Source: Sulfurisphaera ohwakuensis | Lineage (GTDB): Archaea; Thermoproteota; Thermoprotei_A; Sulfolobales; Sulfolobaceae | Assembly (NCBI RefSeq): GCF_009729055.1 | Contig: NZ_CP045484.1 | Location: 496,001-560,000, forward strand | Length of the DNA: 64,000 nucleotides | Direction of reading: 5' to 3' | In this document: positions 9,250-19,021 of the stretch, piece after piece | How the letters are laid out: each line of letters opens with the position of its first letter | How positions within the stretch are numbered: position 1 is the stretch's first letter | Made by a program: the position numbers and the translations under genes | Notes under the pieces: model-generated | The model's database searches: none | What the model saw: the letters and a program-made list of their open reading frames with translations, nothing else | Told to the model about the DNA's origin: nothing

Positions 9250-10806
9250 ATGGAAATTCAAAAAACCTTTTCCCAAACTAATCTTATAAAGTTATCAATA
9301 ATACTAATCAGTTTTTCCATCATTCTATTATCGTTGCACCCGTTTGGACAAACATCATCAAATACTACAGCAGAAATACAGAGTTTAAATCAAAGTATTT
9401 TAGCTTTAGAAAATCATACAGCAGATTATCCATCTGCAGCGGTTCCTAGCTGGTTAGATACTGGTAGTAACGCATGGATGCTTACGGCTGCAACATTCGT
9501 AGGTCTTCAAAGCGTTCCTGGTGTAGCACTATATTATGCTGGATTATCTAAAAAGAAATACGCTGTAAATTCTGCATTAATGGTATTTTATGCTTTTGCT
9601 GCAGTTTTAGTTGTTTGGATGATAGCTGGCTATAATGCTGGTTTTGGTCATCCCGCATTACTTAGTATTAATGGTTATGGAATTTTAGGTTATCCAGTTC
9701 CAGCATGGTTAGGCCATTATGAAGCTAGTCAAACAATATATGGGCCAACTGGAACGCCAGTGGATATTCCAACATCTACTTACATATTCTTCCAGTTTGT
9801 CTTTGCTGCAATAACTCCAGTATTATTAGCTGGCGGAGTATTAGAGAGAATGAATTTCAAAGCATGGATGATATTTGTACCCTTCTGGAGTTTATTAGTA
9901 TATAGCCCAGTAGCTTATTGGTTATTTGCAGGAGGATGGTTATACCAACTAGGAGCAGTAGACTTTAGTGGAGGATATGTAATTCATGTAGATGCTGGTG
10001 TTGGTGCGTTAGCTGCTGCATTAGCAATAGGTCCCAGATTAGCATCTGAAAGAAAATTAGAAGCTCATAGTCTACCATTGGTTCTTGCAGGAGCTGGGTT
10101 AATTTGGTTAGGATGGGATGGGTTTAACGGTGGTGATCCAGGCGGTGCAACAATTGATGCTGCAATAGCCGTATTAAACACAAATATTGCAACAGCTGTG
10201 AGTGCAATAACCTGGATGTTAATGGATATGGCATTCTTTAAGAAGCCGACATTAGTAGGTGCAACAAGTGGTGCAGTAACTGGATTAGTAGCTATTACAC
10301 CAGCTGCAGGATACGTAAATGGTTGGGAGGCAATACTTATTGGAATTGCATCTGGAAGCATACCGTGGTTATCTCTATATAAATTTGAGCCTAGACTAAA
10401 AGTTGATGATACATTAGGAGTATTCTCCACCCACGGTATTGCAGGAATAGTAGGAGGATTACTAACTGGTGTGTTTGCAGATCCCAATGTAACTAAATAT
10501 GTATTACCGGGTTTAACTGGTGCATTATATGGTAATTTCTATCAGTTAGGAATACAAGCCGCAGCTGCTGCTATAGTATTTGTTTATGATTTTGGAGTAA
10601 CTTTTGGCTTATTGAAGCTAATAGGATTGTTCGTACCATTGCAAGCACCGCCAGATACATTGGCAATTGGTGATTATGCAATGCATGGAGAAGTAGCATA
10701 TTCTGAACTATTAGCTACTTTACCAGAATCTCAGATAAAGAAGGAAGAAATTAGGGAAGAGGCACCAGAAGAGAAAGAAGATCCAGATAAGAAAAAATCT
10801 GACTGA
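9250..10806 (+). CDS. amt: Ammonium transporter Amt
   Basis: From ATG 9250 the protein has 518 residues. It begins with a hydrophobic signal-like segment (residues 12-28) and then eleven transmembrane helices typical of Amt/Rh channels. Family signatures are plain: [45 protein letters not shown] and [16 protein letters not shown], the latter two carrying the twin pore histidines. The C-terminal tail is highly charged (Glu/Lys-rich). An upstream in-frame GTG at 9127 would add 41 poorly membrane-like residues and lies before the TATA box, so I reject it. No GlnK/PII gene adjoins it. Confidence 0.92.
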   Translation: MEIQKTFSQTNLIKLSIILISFSIILLSLHPFGQTSSNTTAEIQSLNQSILALENHTADYPSAAVPSWLDTGSNAWMLTAATFVGLQSVPGVALYYAGLSKKKYAVNSALMVFYAFAAVLVVWMIAGYNAGFGHPALLSINGYGILGYPVPAWLGHYEASQTIYGPTGTPVDIPTSTYIFFQFVFAAITPVLLAGGVLERMNFKAWMIFVPFWSLLVYSPVAYWLFAGGWLYQLGAVDFSGGYVIHVDAGVGALAAALAIGPRLASERKLEAHSLPLVLAGAGLIWLGWDGFNGGDPGGATIDAAIAVLNTNIATAVSAITWMLMDMAFFKKPTLVGATSGAVTGLVAITPAAGYVNGWEAILIGIASGSIPWLSLYKFEPRLKVDDTLGVFSTHGIAGIVGGLLTGVFADPNVTKYVLPGLTGALYGNFYQLGIQAAAAAIVFVYDFGVTFGLLKLIGLFVPLQAPPDTLAIGDYAMHGEVAYSELLATLPESQIKKEEIREEAPEEKEDPDKKKSD

Positions 10807-11051
10807 TTTTTATTAAGATACAATTCTTTATTTTTTCTAGTAAAAAGATAATTCTTTGGTAACTTTTTATAAACTCTAATATTTTCCAGATAATACTTTC
10901 TATAAAATCATACAAAAAAGAAGAAGCTCGCGTTTAATTTCAAGAATAGATCTCATATTAGATATAGAGATAGAACTGTATATCTTATAAAAGTGTCATT
11001 ATAAATAGGATGAAGGCCCATAAATATGAATTATGAGAAATTATAGTTGGA

Positions 11052-11395
11052 TCAAAATTCCTCATAAACGTCAATGAATTTTTATACCACTCCTCATACT
11101 CCTTTTTTGTTACAACGTGAAGTTCTAGCGGATCTCCAAAACCTATCTTCTCTTTAATTAGCGAGGATATTACAGCTTTATCCCAGGCACTCTTTCCCTT
11201 TTCAGTTATAATAAGTACATCTATATCACTATCAATTCTATAGTTTCCTCTAGCTATTGAACCGAAGAGTATTACTCTACATTCTGGGTCAATATCCTTA
11301 ACACATATTCTTTTTATTTTTCTAACGTAGTCCCTAGCCTTAGTCAGGATCTCCTTTCTCTCACTCCACCACTTATATAATTCCCAATACGTGTA
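11052..11395 (-). pseudogene. Decayed MNT-type nucleotidyltransferase (antitoxin of an HEPN-MNT pair)
   Basis: The frame reads ...YTYWELYKWWSERKEILTK..., then FGSIARGNYRIDSDIDVLII, the minimal nucleotidyltransferase motif GSxARG...DxDVL, and continues to ELHVVTKKEYEEWYK. There is no ATG, GTG or TTG between the preceding in-frame stop at 11414-11416 and the motif. After EEWYK the frame shifts: adding one A to the AAAAA run near 11074 gives the family-like tail KKFIDVYEEF and a stop at 11052-11054, whereas the unshifted frame runs on to a stop at 10985 through unrelated sequence. The partner HEPN gene directly upstream is also disrupted. Confidence 0.75.
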
Positions 11396-11744
11396 GGATC
11401 TCCTCGACCACTTTCAAAGCTTTCTCAACAGTATTTTCCTCATATCTATAAGGTAAATATCTTGCTGTAATATATGACTGTTCAATCAGATCTAAAAGTA
11501 CATCTTGCTCGTTTATTATCCTCTCTAATTCTTTATTTTTTGTTATTTCAATAACTTATTTCATTAACCTCTTCACGTCACGAGTCTTTTCAAAACTTCC
11601 GGTAAGTTGATAAAGCGTATATTTCAGAGAAAGTTGTAATGCTTGTTCAAGGCTAAACATTGCAAGATTATATTTACCCTTACTTAGGTTATCCTTAGCG
11701 TTAGTAAAGAAATCAATTGCGTTCTCTTTTAAGTATTCTGCCAT
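11373..11744 (-). pseudogene. HEPN-domain gene interrupted by an in-frame TAA
   Basis: The first 62 codons (MAEYLKENAIDFFTNAKDNL..., MFSLEQALQLSLKYTLYQL) and the later 59 codons (VIEITKNKELERIINEQDV, then ITARYLPYRYEENTVEKAL and VVEEILHVLGII) together make a normal COG2250 HEPN protein of about 123 residues. They are in the same frame, separated only by TAA at 11556-11558. The 3' end overlaps the nucleotidyltransferase frame, the usual HEPN-MNT arrangement. A single nonsense change has inactivated the gene unless the stop is read through. Confidence 0.8.
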
Positions 11745-12020
11745 AGAATAAAATTACAACATATCTTTATTATATTTAGCTTAGGAAGAAGAATATCTAA
11801 GATTTGGAAGGGATCTAAAAGACGGAAAGGTTTAGGGCGAAGTAGAAAACGTTCTTCATAATATAATGAAGATAAAACTCAGAGAGAAAATAATTATACT
11901 GCCTGAGTTAAATTACTTGCATTTCTACAAATTTTAGTATATAGCAATATCTTAATCTAGTGTATAATCGTTAATAAAGAAAATGCCTTTTAATAAATTT
12001 ATGTTAAATAACGGCTTTAT

Positions 12021-12046
12021 TAAAGATATACATCAGTATATCTTTA
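12021..12046. repeat. Perfect 11-bp inverted repeat
   Basis: TAAAGATATAC and its exact complement GTATATCTTTA are separated by ATCA. It lies about 245 bases before tldD with no gene attached. It could be an operator or the hairpin of a small RNA; nothing else identifies it. Confidence 0.5.
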
Positions 12047-12259
12047 AAAAGTTAAATTAGATGTCTACTAGTTTCTAAGAAATACAGAGTTTAAATATAT
12101 TATTTTCAAGAGATTTTTATCATATATAGAAAATATTTTACTTATACTTAGGAATTAGATTTTCCTTAATATCATTAAGTAGTGTACTACTTTTTTGCAC
12201 TTAAATTATTCAAATTAGAGGTCTTATTAAGTTGAAAGCAAAAGTCTTATGTAAAGGAA

Positions 12260-12267
12260 TTTATAAT
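12260..12267 (+). promoter_or_regulatory. TATA box of tldD-tldE
   Basis: TTTATAAT is centred about 28 bases before the tldD ATG, consistent with a leaderless transcript. Confidence 0.5.
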
Positions 12268-12291
12268 AGTTAGTATATACCTAAATAACTT

Positions 12292-13677
12292 ATGGATCTA
12301 AATGTACTTCTGAAAAAGTTTTCTGAATTCAAGTATGTTGAGGTAAGGGAACATAAAATAAGTTCTACACACTTCTTTGTTATTAATGGTTCCCCTGCTG
12401 GTTTAGCTAGTGTAAGTCATTCTGGTTACAGTGTTAGAGCATTTAAGGATTCTGCTATGTACTTTACTTCTTCTTCAGATGTAGAGGATCTATCTCCTTT
12501 GTCATTTTCTTTAAAAGAATGGGAAAAAGGCTACTCTGTGGATCAGAGAACAAGCGGGGAATACTCAGTCAATGAAAAGGAGAAAATAAAAGATGTACCA
12601 CTTGAAGAAAAACAGAAAATTTTTGTTGAAATTTCTAATAGTCTAAAAAATATAAAGGTTAATTCCAGGATAGTTTCTGTCATTTTCAGTTATTCTGAAT
12701 CAGTTGAGGAGAAGAATATTTTGTTTGAAGACGGTACTACTGTTCATGGGTTAGTGCCAAGAATTCATGTCTCGGCAAGTGTTTCAATGGTTAGTGATAA
12801 GGCTAGTGCAACATTTTATGAGGAATTTGGAGGTAGTGGAGGTTTTGAGTTGATAAAAATTTGGGACATAGAAAATGTATTGGCTGAGAAAATCAGAAAC
12901 ATTGATGAAATACTTACAAAGGGTAAAGGAGTTACACCAGGTAGGAAAGATGTAATATTCAGTAATATGTTATCTGGTATAATGGCTCATGAGTCTGTAG
13001 GTCATCCATTTGAGGCTGACAGAGTTCTTGGTAGGGAATCGGCTCAAGCTGGTTTAAGTTATTTAGTTAATAGAAATTTTGGTGAGAAAATTGGTTCTGA
13101 CATTGTTAATGTTATTGATGATCCAACGCTTCCTAACAGTTCTGGTTTTTACTTAATTGATGATGAAGGTATTAAGGCTAGGGCGAAGTTTTTAATAAAA
13201 GATGGAAAGATAAACGAATTACTTCAAGATCGATTTTCAGCATATAAATTCGGTGTGAGTAGTAATGGTTCTGCCAGGGCTTCAAGATTTGATAGAGAGC
13301 CGTTAGTTAGGATGTCTAACACTTTCTTTATGCCTAGTAATTTTACATTTGATGAGCTTCTCGAGGATGTTAAGGACGGTATTTATCTAAAATCCTATAT
13401 GGAATGGAATATTGATGATCTGAGAATTGGTCAACGCTATATAGGTCTGGAAGCTTATGAAGTTAGAAATGGTGAAATTAAAGAACCATTATTATTCCCT
13501 GTTATTGAGGGCACAACTTTTGAATTCCTATATTCAATCGACGCTATAGATAATACTTTAAAGTTTTACTACGGTACTTGCGGAAAAGGAGATCCGGATC
13601 AAGGTATCCCAGTTTGGATGGGTGGGCCAAATATGAGATTAAGGAATATTTCCGTAAAGGTGAGAGGTTATGAATGA
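12292..13677 (+). CDS. tldD: TldD-family metalloprotease subunit
   Basis: 461 residues. The zinc motif HESVGH at residues 233-238 and the conserved MLSGIMAHESVGHPFEADR context are diagnostic of TldD. The C-terminal GTCGKGDPDQGIPVWMGGPN is also a family signature. With TldE it forms a heterodimeric protease that degrades unfolded peptides; TldD supplies the catalytic zinc site. The downstream tldE start overlaps its 3' end by 8 bases, so the two are translationally coupled and driven from the leaderless promoter near 12264. Confidence 0.92.
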   Translation: MDLNVLLKKFSEFKYVEVREHKISSTHFFVINGSPAGLASVSHSGYSVRAFKDSAMYFTSSSDVEDLSPLSFSLKEWEKGYSVDQRTSGEYSVNEKEKIKDVPLEEKQKIFVEISNSLKNIKVNSRIVSVIFSYSESVEEKNILFEDGTTVHGLVPRIHVSASVSMVSDKASATFYEEFGGSGGFELIKIWDIENVLAEKIRNIDEILTKGKGVTPGRKDVIFSNMLSGIMAHESVGHPFEADRVLGRESAQAGLSYLVNRNFGEKIGSDIVNVIDDPTLPNSSGFYLIDDEGIKARAKFLIKDGKINELLQDRFSAYKFGVSSNGSARASRFDREPLVRMSNTFFMPSNFTFDELLEDVKDGIYLKSYMEWNIDDLRIGQRYIGLEAYEVRNGEIKEPLLFPVIEGTTFEFLYSIDAIDNTLKFYYGTCGKGDPDQGIPVWMGGPNMRLRNISVKVRGYE

Positions 13678-14926
13678 GGAACTAATTAAGCTAATGGAAA
13701 GTTTAAAAGACTTTGATGAAGTTGGTATATTTCAACTTAAGACTAGGAAATTGTTAGTTAAGTTTGTTTACAGTGAAATTGTAGAAGTTCAAAGGCTTGT
13801 GAATACTGAATTAAATGTTATAGTAAGAAAAGGGAATAAGTATTTAGCAGTGTCTTCAAATGGTGAGATAGATGTTGAAAAAATTAAGGACATGTTTAAT
13901 GTAGTCAAAGAAGCCTTCCTAACACCAGTTTTTAGCGACAATGACAGAGAGCTAAAATCTATCAGTTATTCTAACCTAAAAGATATCATCGAGAAAGGTG
14001 ACATAAGTTCTATTGTTGAAAACATTTACTCCTCTGAGTTTCCACTATCTGGAATACTTCAAGTGAGTGAGAATTCTCTCTCTTTGGTTACTTCAAAAGG
14101 TTTTAACGGATTAACTGTAAAATATTCAGCGGATGGATACTTTAGGGCTTTTAATAAGAACTATTCCGGCCAATGGGCTTTCTATTCAGATTCTTTATCA
14201 CCTTTAAAGGACAGCATAAAACAAGCAAATGTCTTAGCTTCAATAGATGGAGAGACAAAGGTTTATGATGGAAAATACGATGTAGTACTTTCACCGCTTG
14301 TTGTTGGAAACTTAATGAGTGATTTTAGTTATTTCGCTTCAGCATTCAGTGTATATACGGGTTCATCATTCTTATACAATGTAAAGCAAGGTGATAAGAT
14401 AGCTAGCGAGAAGTTAAGTATTTACGATGTCCCTAATAAGTTAGGTACTAGAGAATTTGATGATGAGGCAACGTTTACTTACGACAAACCTTTAATAGAA
14501 AATGGTATATTTCAAACGTTACTTTATAATAATGAGCTGGCAAAATTAATGAATGCTAAGTCAACTGGAAATGCTGGTATTATTTCTCCGATTTCTTTTG
14601 GAATTGAAGTTAAGGGTGGTAATGTAAAGTTTGATTCTCTTCTTTCTGGTAATGTAATCTTTATCAATAATAATTGGTATACTAGGTATCAGAATTACTT
14701 AGAAGGAGCTTTCTCAACTGTTTGTAGGGATGCCGTAATTGTATATAAAGATGGTAAACCCATAGGTAATGCTGGAAGGATTAGGATTTCTGATTATATT
14801 CCTAGAATTTTAAAAAATATAGAAGAAGTTTCTAAAGAGAGTTTTGCTGTGAAATGGTGGGATGCCCCATTACCGACGATATCTCCCTTTGTCCTAGTTA
14901 AGAATGTAAATATAACTAGGGCTTAG
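13670..14926 (+). CDS. tldE: TldE/PmbA-family protease subunit
   Basis: 418 residues, weakly similar to TldD in fold but without the HExxxH motif, as expected for the non-catalytic TldE/PmbA partner. The segment YDVVLSPLVVGNLMSDFSYF (about 203-222) and the late GNAGRIRISDYIPRIL are typical. A GGTGAG stretch just before the ATG can act as a ribosome-binding site inside the tldD end. It would pair with the TldD above. Confidence 0.88.
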   Translation: MNEELIKLMESLKDFDEVGIFQLKTRKLLVKFVYSEIVEVQRLVNTELNVIVRKGNKYLAVSSNGEIDVEKIKDMFNVVKEAFLTPVFSDNDRELKSISYSNLKDIIEKGDISSIVENIYSSEFPLSGILQVSENSLSLVTSKGFNGLTVKYSADGYFRAFNKNYSGQWAFYSDSLSPLKDSIKQANVLASIDGETKVYDGKYDVVLSPLVVGNLMSDFSYFASAFSVYTGSSFLYNVKQGDKIASEKLSIYDVPNKLGTREFDDEATFTYDKPLIENGIFQTLLYNNELAKLMNAKSTGNAGIISPISFGIEVKGGNVKFDSLLSGNVIFINNNWYTRYQNYLEGAFSTVCRDAVIVYKDGKPIGNAGRIRISDYIPRILKNIEEVSKESFAVKWWDAPLPTISPFVLVKNVNITRA

Positions 14927-14969
14927 TATTTTTTTAATAGTTCAGACTCGAAACACTTATTAAATAACT

Positions 14970-16406
14970 ATGAGACAATATCTTATGGATAAAAGGAACA
15001 TTATTCTTGCTATAGTTATGCTTGGAACTATGATGGCGGCTGTGGATAGTACTGTAGTAATTTTAGCTTTACCAGTAATAGTCCAAGATTTACATACAGA
15101 CTTTTTCACCGCGATTTGGGTAATAATTCTTTACATCTTTGTAGTCCTAGTCCTAACAACACAGTTAGGCAGGCTAGGCGACAGGGTAGGTAGGGATAAA
15201 GTGTATAATTGGGGATTTGTTGTATTCACTATTGGTTCCGCATTGTGTGGTGCTTCACCAAACATTGGTTCTTTAATAACGTTTAGAGGTATTCAGTCGT
15301 TAGGTGGAGCTATGATGCAGTCAACTGGTGGTGCTGTAATTGCAGATAACTTTCCTCCTAATGAGAGAGGTAAGGCCTACGGATTTACATCAATAGGTTG
15401 GAACGTTGGAGCAATGCTTGGCATAATTCTAGGTGGGATCATAACTACATTTATCGGTTGGAGATACATCTTTTATATTAATATTCCAATAGGTATTATA
15501 GCATCTATCTTGAGTTTTAAATTTATAAGAGCGAAAGAGGTTACTGAAGGACGATTTGATATCCCCGGAACAGTTCTTCTTGCTTCTTCCTTATCTTTAA
15601 TAAGTTATGGTGCAGCTGACATTGCGGGAGAAGGTTTAGTTCTTAAAAACGAAATAATGATACTAGTTGGATTAATAGTCTTCGTAGGATTTCTTCTTGT
15701 AGAGAAAAGAGTAAAGAATCCTATAATTGATTTCTCCGTATTTCAAAACAGAGTTTTAACTTATTCATTATTTGCGTCATTTTTCCAAAGCCTCGGCTAC
15801 TTATCAGTCGCATTTATAATAATTATGTATTTACAAGGTGTTAGAGGACTAACTCCCTTTCAAGCGTCGCTTTTGCTAGTTCCAGGTTATGTAATTGCCA
15901 GTTTAATTGCACCATTTACTGGTAAGCTATCTGATAAGATTGGTTCGAGAATTCCCGCAACACTAGGAATGGGATTAATGATTATTGCAATATTCCTTTA
16001 TATAAGTATAGCTACTGGTATAAATACTCCTTTAATTAATGTAATATTTGCTAGCCTTGTAGGGGGTATTGGTTCATCATTTTTCTATCCAGCAAATAAT
16101 AGTGCTATAATGGCTAATGCGAGAAGAGGAATCTATGGTGGAGTTTCTGGTTTACAAAGAACTTTAGCAAATATGGGTTTGCTTTTAAGTTATGTGCTAG
16201 CAATAACTATCTCATCTCTTACAGTTCCAAGATATGTGGCATTTGAAGTATTCTTAGGGACTTATAATGGTAAGATACCAGCTCAATTCATTACTGGTAT
16301 ACATTCAGCACTAGTACTAGGGGCTATTATTCTGTTCATAGGATTAGTATTATCGGCATTAAGAGGAAAAGAGATAAGGAGCAATCTGGTCTCGCCCACA
16401 TCATAA
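14970..16406 (+). CDS. MFS transporter, DHA2 (14-TM) drug exporter type
   Basis: 478 residues with about fourteen hydrophobic helices. MFS signatures include [16 protein letters not shown] in helix 1, [17 protein letters not shown] (motif A) near residue 67, and [17 protein letters not shown] followed by [19 protein letters not shown] near 130-165. This is the DHA2 proton-antiport exporter group. It starts 43 bases after tldE. The substrate is not inferable. Another member of the same group lies at 59349-61031. Confidence 0.85.
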   Translation: MRQYLMDKRNIILAIVMLGTMMAAVDSTVVILALPVIVQDLHTDFFTAIWVIILYIFVVLVLTTQLGRLGDRVGRDKVYNWGFVVFTIGSALCGASPNIGSLITFRGIQSLGGAMMQSTGGAVIADNFPPNERGKAYGFTSIGWNVGAMLGIILGGIITTFIGWRYIFYINIPIGIIASILSFKFIRAKEVTEGRFDIPGTVLLASSLSLISYGAADIAGEGLVLKNEIMILVGLIVFVGFLLVEKRVKNPIIDFSVFQNRVLTYSLFASFFQSLGYLSVAFIIIMYLQGVRGLTPFQASLLLVPGYVIASLIAPFTGKLSDKIGSRIPATLGMGLMIIAIFLYISIATGINTPLINVIFASLVGGIGSSFFYPANNSAIMANARRGIYGGVSGLQRTLANMGLLLSYVLAITISSLTVPRYVAFEVFLGTYNGKIPAQFITGIHSALVLGAIILFIGLVLSALRGKEIRSNLVSPTS

Positions 16407-16871
16407 ACTTATACTAAAATTTTTATGGTAGCAAAAACATAATAATTACTGTCTCTTTCATCACCCTGAAGGGCTATGGTTCTCGGTATATAAGGGGTTA
16501 CAGTACTTTACGGGTGTTACTCCATTACACAGTACTAAAAAGTAAAGAATGCTTTTCACTTTGTTTACTACTTTTCCAATTATCTTCTTCATATAGCTAT
16601 TCAAATCACTGTGCAATTTATAATTAAACGGACAGCCAACAATATCCCTAGGTTGCCCCCTTACCTATAAAATCTTAAGAATAATATTTTATCCTCTATA
16701 GCCTAGTAGAATATATATGTCTAAAACGAAACATAATCTTCTAATTAACTATAGTTAAAAAATCAGAAAAGATAAAGTATGTCAGTATTGTTATATCACT
16801 ATTACTAAGCTAAGATATAATATAAAATTGGATAAGAAAAAGATAAATCAGTAAGACGATATAAGTACTTT
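16407..16871 (-). mobile_element. Gene-less stretch with a probable relic of a tnpB-element right end
   Basis: The minus strand of about 16450-16625 ends with ...TATACCGAGAACC, then AGCCCTTCAGGGTGA, resembling the CCGAGAA...GCCCTTCAGGGC right ends of Sulfolobus IS200/IS605 elements; the intact element here ends CCGCCCTTCAGGGCGG. Upstream in the same direction an open piece reads KIIGKVVNKVKSILYF and VLCNGVTPVKYC, possibly a tnpB C-terminal remnant. The remaining bases to 16871 show no gene, only AT-rich promoter-like sequence. This is a weak call. Confidence 0.35.
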
Positions 16872-17504
16872 ATGATTTCATTAATAATTTCTGAGGAAAA
16901 TCCTACACTACCCAGAGATGTTAATGATCTATATCCAGGCAAGTTTAGGATTTTCACAATGAAATACTATCCTGGGCATGGAATAAGGAAAGATGAACAA
17001 GAAAGAATGTTTAAAGAATTAGAGAAAATAAAGAAGCAAGTAGAATTAGCTGATGCTATATTTTACGCTAGGTCATATGGAGTTTTTTACAGGCCGGGAA
17101 TGGAAAAGATGAAAAAGTTCTTCTCTAAACCAGTTCTTATTGCTACTGAGTCAATTATTACTAGACTAAGAGAATTAAATGCTAAGAAAATTTATGTTAT
17201 AACTCCTTATAATCAAAGAAGACACGAATACGAAATTAAATGGCTAAGAGATTGGGGATTTGATATTGTTGGCTCTATAAGCCTAGGAAGAACTGGTGGC
17301 GAGGCAATAGCTTCTACTCCGCATGAGTTGGTTATCGAGGCTACAAAGATTGCTCATCAATCCTCAGCCGATGCCATTTATATTGCTTGTACTATTCTTT
17401 CTACTCTTCCAATCCTTAAGGAATTGGAGGGCAGACTTCCTGTTGTTACTGCTTCCTCTTCTCTCTTTGAAGTTGCAAGGGAAAAGAAGCTCATTGATTT
17501 CTGA
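16872..17504 (+). CDS. Asp/Glu racemase-maleate isomerase superfamily protein, second paralogue
   Basis: 210 residues, homologous throughout to the product of 5969-6640 (for example [41 protein letters not shown]). The C-terminal catalytic cysteine is retained (IACTIL), while the N-terminal site expected to carry a cysteine reads YARSYG. The enzyme should therefore act with one cysteine, as arylmalonate decarboxylase does, rather than as a two-cysteine racemase. Its last 141 bases overlap the 3' end of the convergent gene at 17364-18251. Confidence 0.8.
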   Translation: MISLIISEENPTLPRDVNDLYPGKFRIFTMKYYPGHGIRKDEQERMFKELEKIKKQVELADAIFYARSYGVFYRPGMEKMKKFFSKPVLIATESIITRLRELNAKKIYVITPYNQRRHEYEIKWLRDWGFDIVGSISLGRTGGEAIASTPHELVIEATKIAHQSSADAIYIACTILSTLPILKELEGRLPVVTASSSLFEVAREKKLIDF

Positions 17505-18251
17505 GAGGATCATTAACAAATCCCTTGCCCAAATTGTGAAAACTATATCTTTGTCAAGGTTAGTAAAACCGTATGGGTGAAGAATCCTAGAAAGATTTGC
17601 GTATATTTTTAAGAGAGAATTAGAATTTTTACCTACTGTTTCACAAGCTAAGGCTATTAGTGCACTAGCTTTTGGCATGGCTAATATAAAATATTTTGCA
17701 TCATTTTTACAATATTTACATTTTATCTCCTTTTTATTCCTTTTCATTCCTAATTCTGAAAAAATTTCATGAATAGACATTGCATATTTCTCCCATTTTA
17801 GATGTTTCTCACAAACTGGTACACCAGTAAAGTAAATAGTAGTAGCATTCACTTCCCTTATTCCAGTATATTTTCTTATTTTAGTTAATGCTTCTCCACC
17901 AGAACGGATTATAAAACCATCATCTACTAGTTTATGCCAATCCATGTTCTTTAATGCTTCATAATAAGCAGTTGTCGTATGAGTAATAAATGTTGAAAGA
18001 GATGCTCTCTCTATTAGAAACCTGTTATTCTCTTCAGCCGAATGAAGAAAACCTAAAATGGCATTTTTATAACCAACTTTCATCGCATTAATCATATCTT
18101 CTCCAAGAAGAACATTCTCAATAAGCTTAGATTCATCTATAATTACTTTTTTTATTAATTTTTTGAATTTATCATCTGATGGAGGTGCTTTCTTTATAAC
18201 GCTCAAAGTCCCTTCTGTCGTCGATAAAAATTTTATCAACTTTTTATCCAT
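17364..18251 (-). CDS. Hypothetical protein with a putative metal-binding Cys/His segment
   Basis: 295 residues, not recognised. Near residues 148-183 the sequence has PVCEKHLKW and [13 protein letters not shown], a C-x2-H ... C-x2-C arrangement that could bind zinc. The rest is mostly helical, without a signal peptide. The final 47 codons lie antisense to the conserved C-terminus of the racemase-like gene, are rich in Arg, Asn and Ser ([12 protein letters not shown]), and look like a recent extension. Confidence 0.6.
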   Translation of the reverse strand: MDKKLIKFLSTTEGTLSVIKKAPPSDDKFKKLIKKVIIDESKLIENVLLGEDMINAMKVGYKNAILGFLHSAEENNRFLIERASLSTFITHTTTAYYEALKNMDWHKLVDDGFIIRSGGEALTKIRKYTGIREVNATTIYFTGVPVCEKHLKWEKYAMSIHEIFSELGMKRNKKEIKCKYCKNDAKYFILAMPKASALIALACETVGKNSNSLLKIYANLSRILHPYGFTNLDKDIVFTIWARDLLMILSEINELLFPCNFKERRGSSNNRKSALQFLKDWKSRKNSTSNINGIG

Positions 18252-18299
18252 TGATTTAGTAGAGGAAGAAATAAATTTTAACTTTATTTACATTTTCAT

Positions 18300-18980
18300 A
18301 TGATTTGCATAGGACATAGAGGAGCATCAGCTTATGAGCCAGAGAATACTATAAGGGCTTTTAAACGAGCTATTGAAATGGGTTGTAAAGGAATAGAAAT
18401 GGATCTAAGAAAGACAAAAGATGGAAAGATAATTGTTATTCATGACGAAACTGTGGATAGGACTACAAACGGTAAAGGAAAAGTGAGTGAAATGACTATA
18501 GACGAGATTAAGAAACTTGACTCTCACGGAGAAAAAATACCTTTACTTTCTGAAGTATTAAGTGAGGTAAAAGCAGATCTCTATCTATTAGAAATAAAAG
18601 AAAGCGGATATGAGGAGCAGATTGTGAGTGAGGTAAAAAGTTTCAATCTATTAGATTCCGTTATATTCATTTCGTTTAATTATGATTCGTTAAAGAAAAT
18701 TAAGGAAAGCGGAGGAAAAAGGATAGGACTAATTTATTCTTCCCTTCCTTCACCGATAAAGATTGCTAAGAGTATTGGTGCTTATGCTATGTTGCCTAAA
18801 TACAATCTGTTGAATAGAACAGAAGTTCATGAACTGAAAAGAAATAAGTTCTTCCTAATACCATGGGTAGTTAATGACGTTAGTATTTTGGAAAAGATGG
18901 TTTACTATGGTGTTGATGCAATAGCTACAGATAAACCAGATATTATGAAACAACTAAAAATCATTCTTTCCAAAAAGTGA
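18300..18980 (+). CDS. Glycerophosphodiester phosphodiesterase
   Basis: 226 residues. The GDPD signature is complete: IGHRGASAYEPENTIRAF at 4-21 with the catalytic His, GCKGIEMDLRKTKDGKIIVIHDE at 28-50 with metal-binding Glu/Asp and the second His, and a late WVVNDVSILEKM. This TIM-barrel enzyme cleaves glycerophosphodiesters to glycerol phosphate. No signal peptide, so it is cytoplasmic. It is followed 41 bases later by a metallophosphoesterase gene. Confidence 0.9.
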   Translation: MICIGHRGASAYEPENTIRAFKRAIEMGCKGIEMDLRKTKDGKIIVIHDETVDRTTNGKGKVSEMTIDEIKKLDSHGEKIPLLSEVLSEVKADLYLLEIKESGYEEQIVSEVKSFNLLDSVIFISFNYDSLKKIKESGGKRIGLIYSSLPSPIKIAKSIGAYAMLPKYNLLNRTEVHELKRNKFFLIPWVVNDVSILEKMVYYGVDAIATDKPDIMKQLKIILSKK

Positions 18981-19021
18981 AGATAGATTAAATATTTAAA
19001 TGTAAAGGGGAAATTTATCCA

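Larger units (their letters stand above)
11745..12291. other. Intergenic region upstream of tldD
   Basis: 547 bases, very AT-rich, with no convincing gene. It holds a perfect 11-bp inverted repeat at 12021-12046, a 7-bp inverted repeat TCTTCAT/ATGAAGA at 11853-11872, and the tldD TATA box near 12264. Confidence 0.5.

Noticed and set aside
10065-10487. Minus-strand open frame inside the ammonium transporter
   Set aside because: Antisense shadow; the plus strand carries conserved Amt motifs over the same bases.
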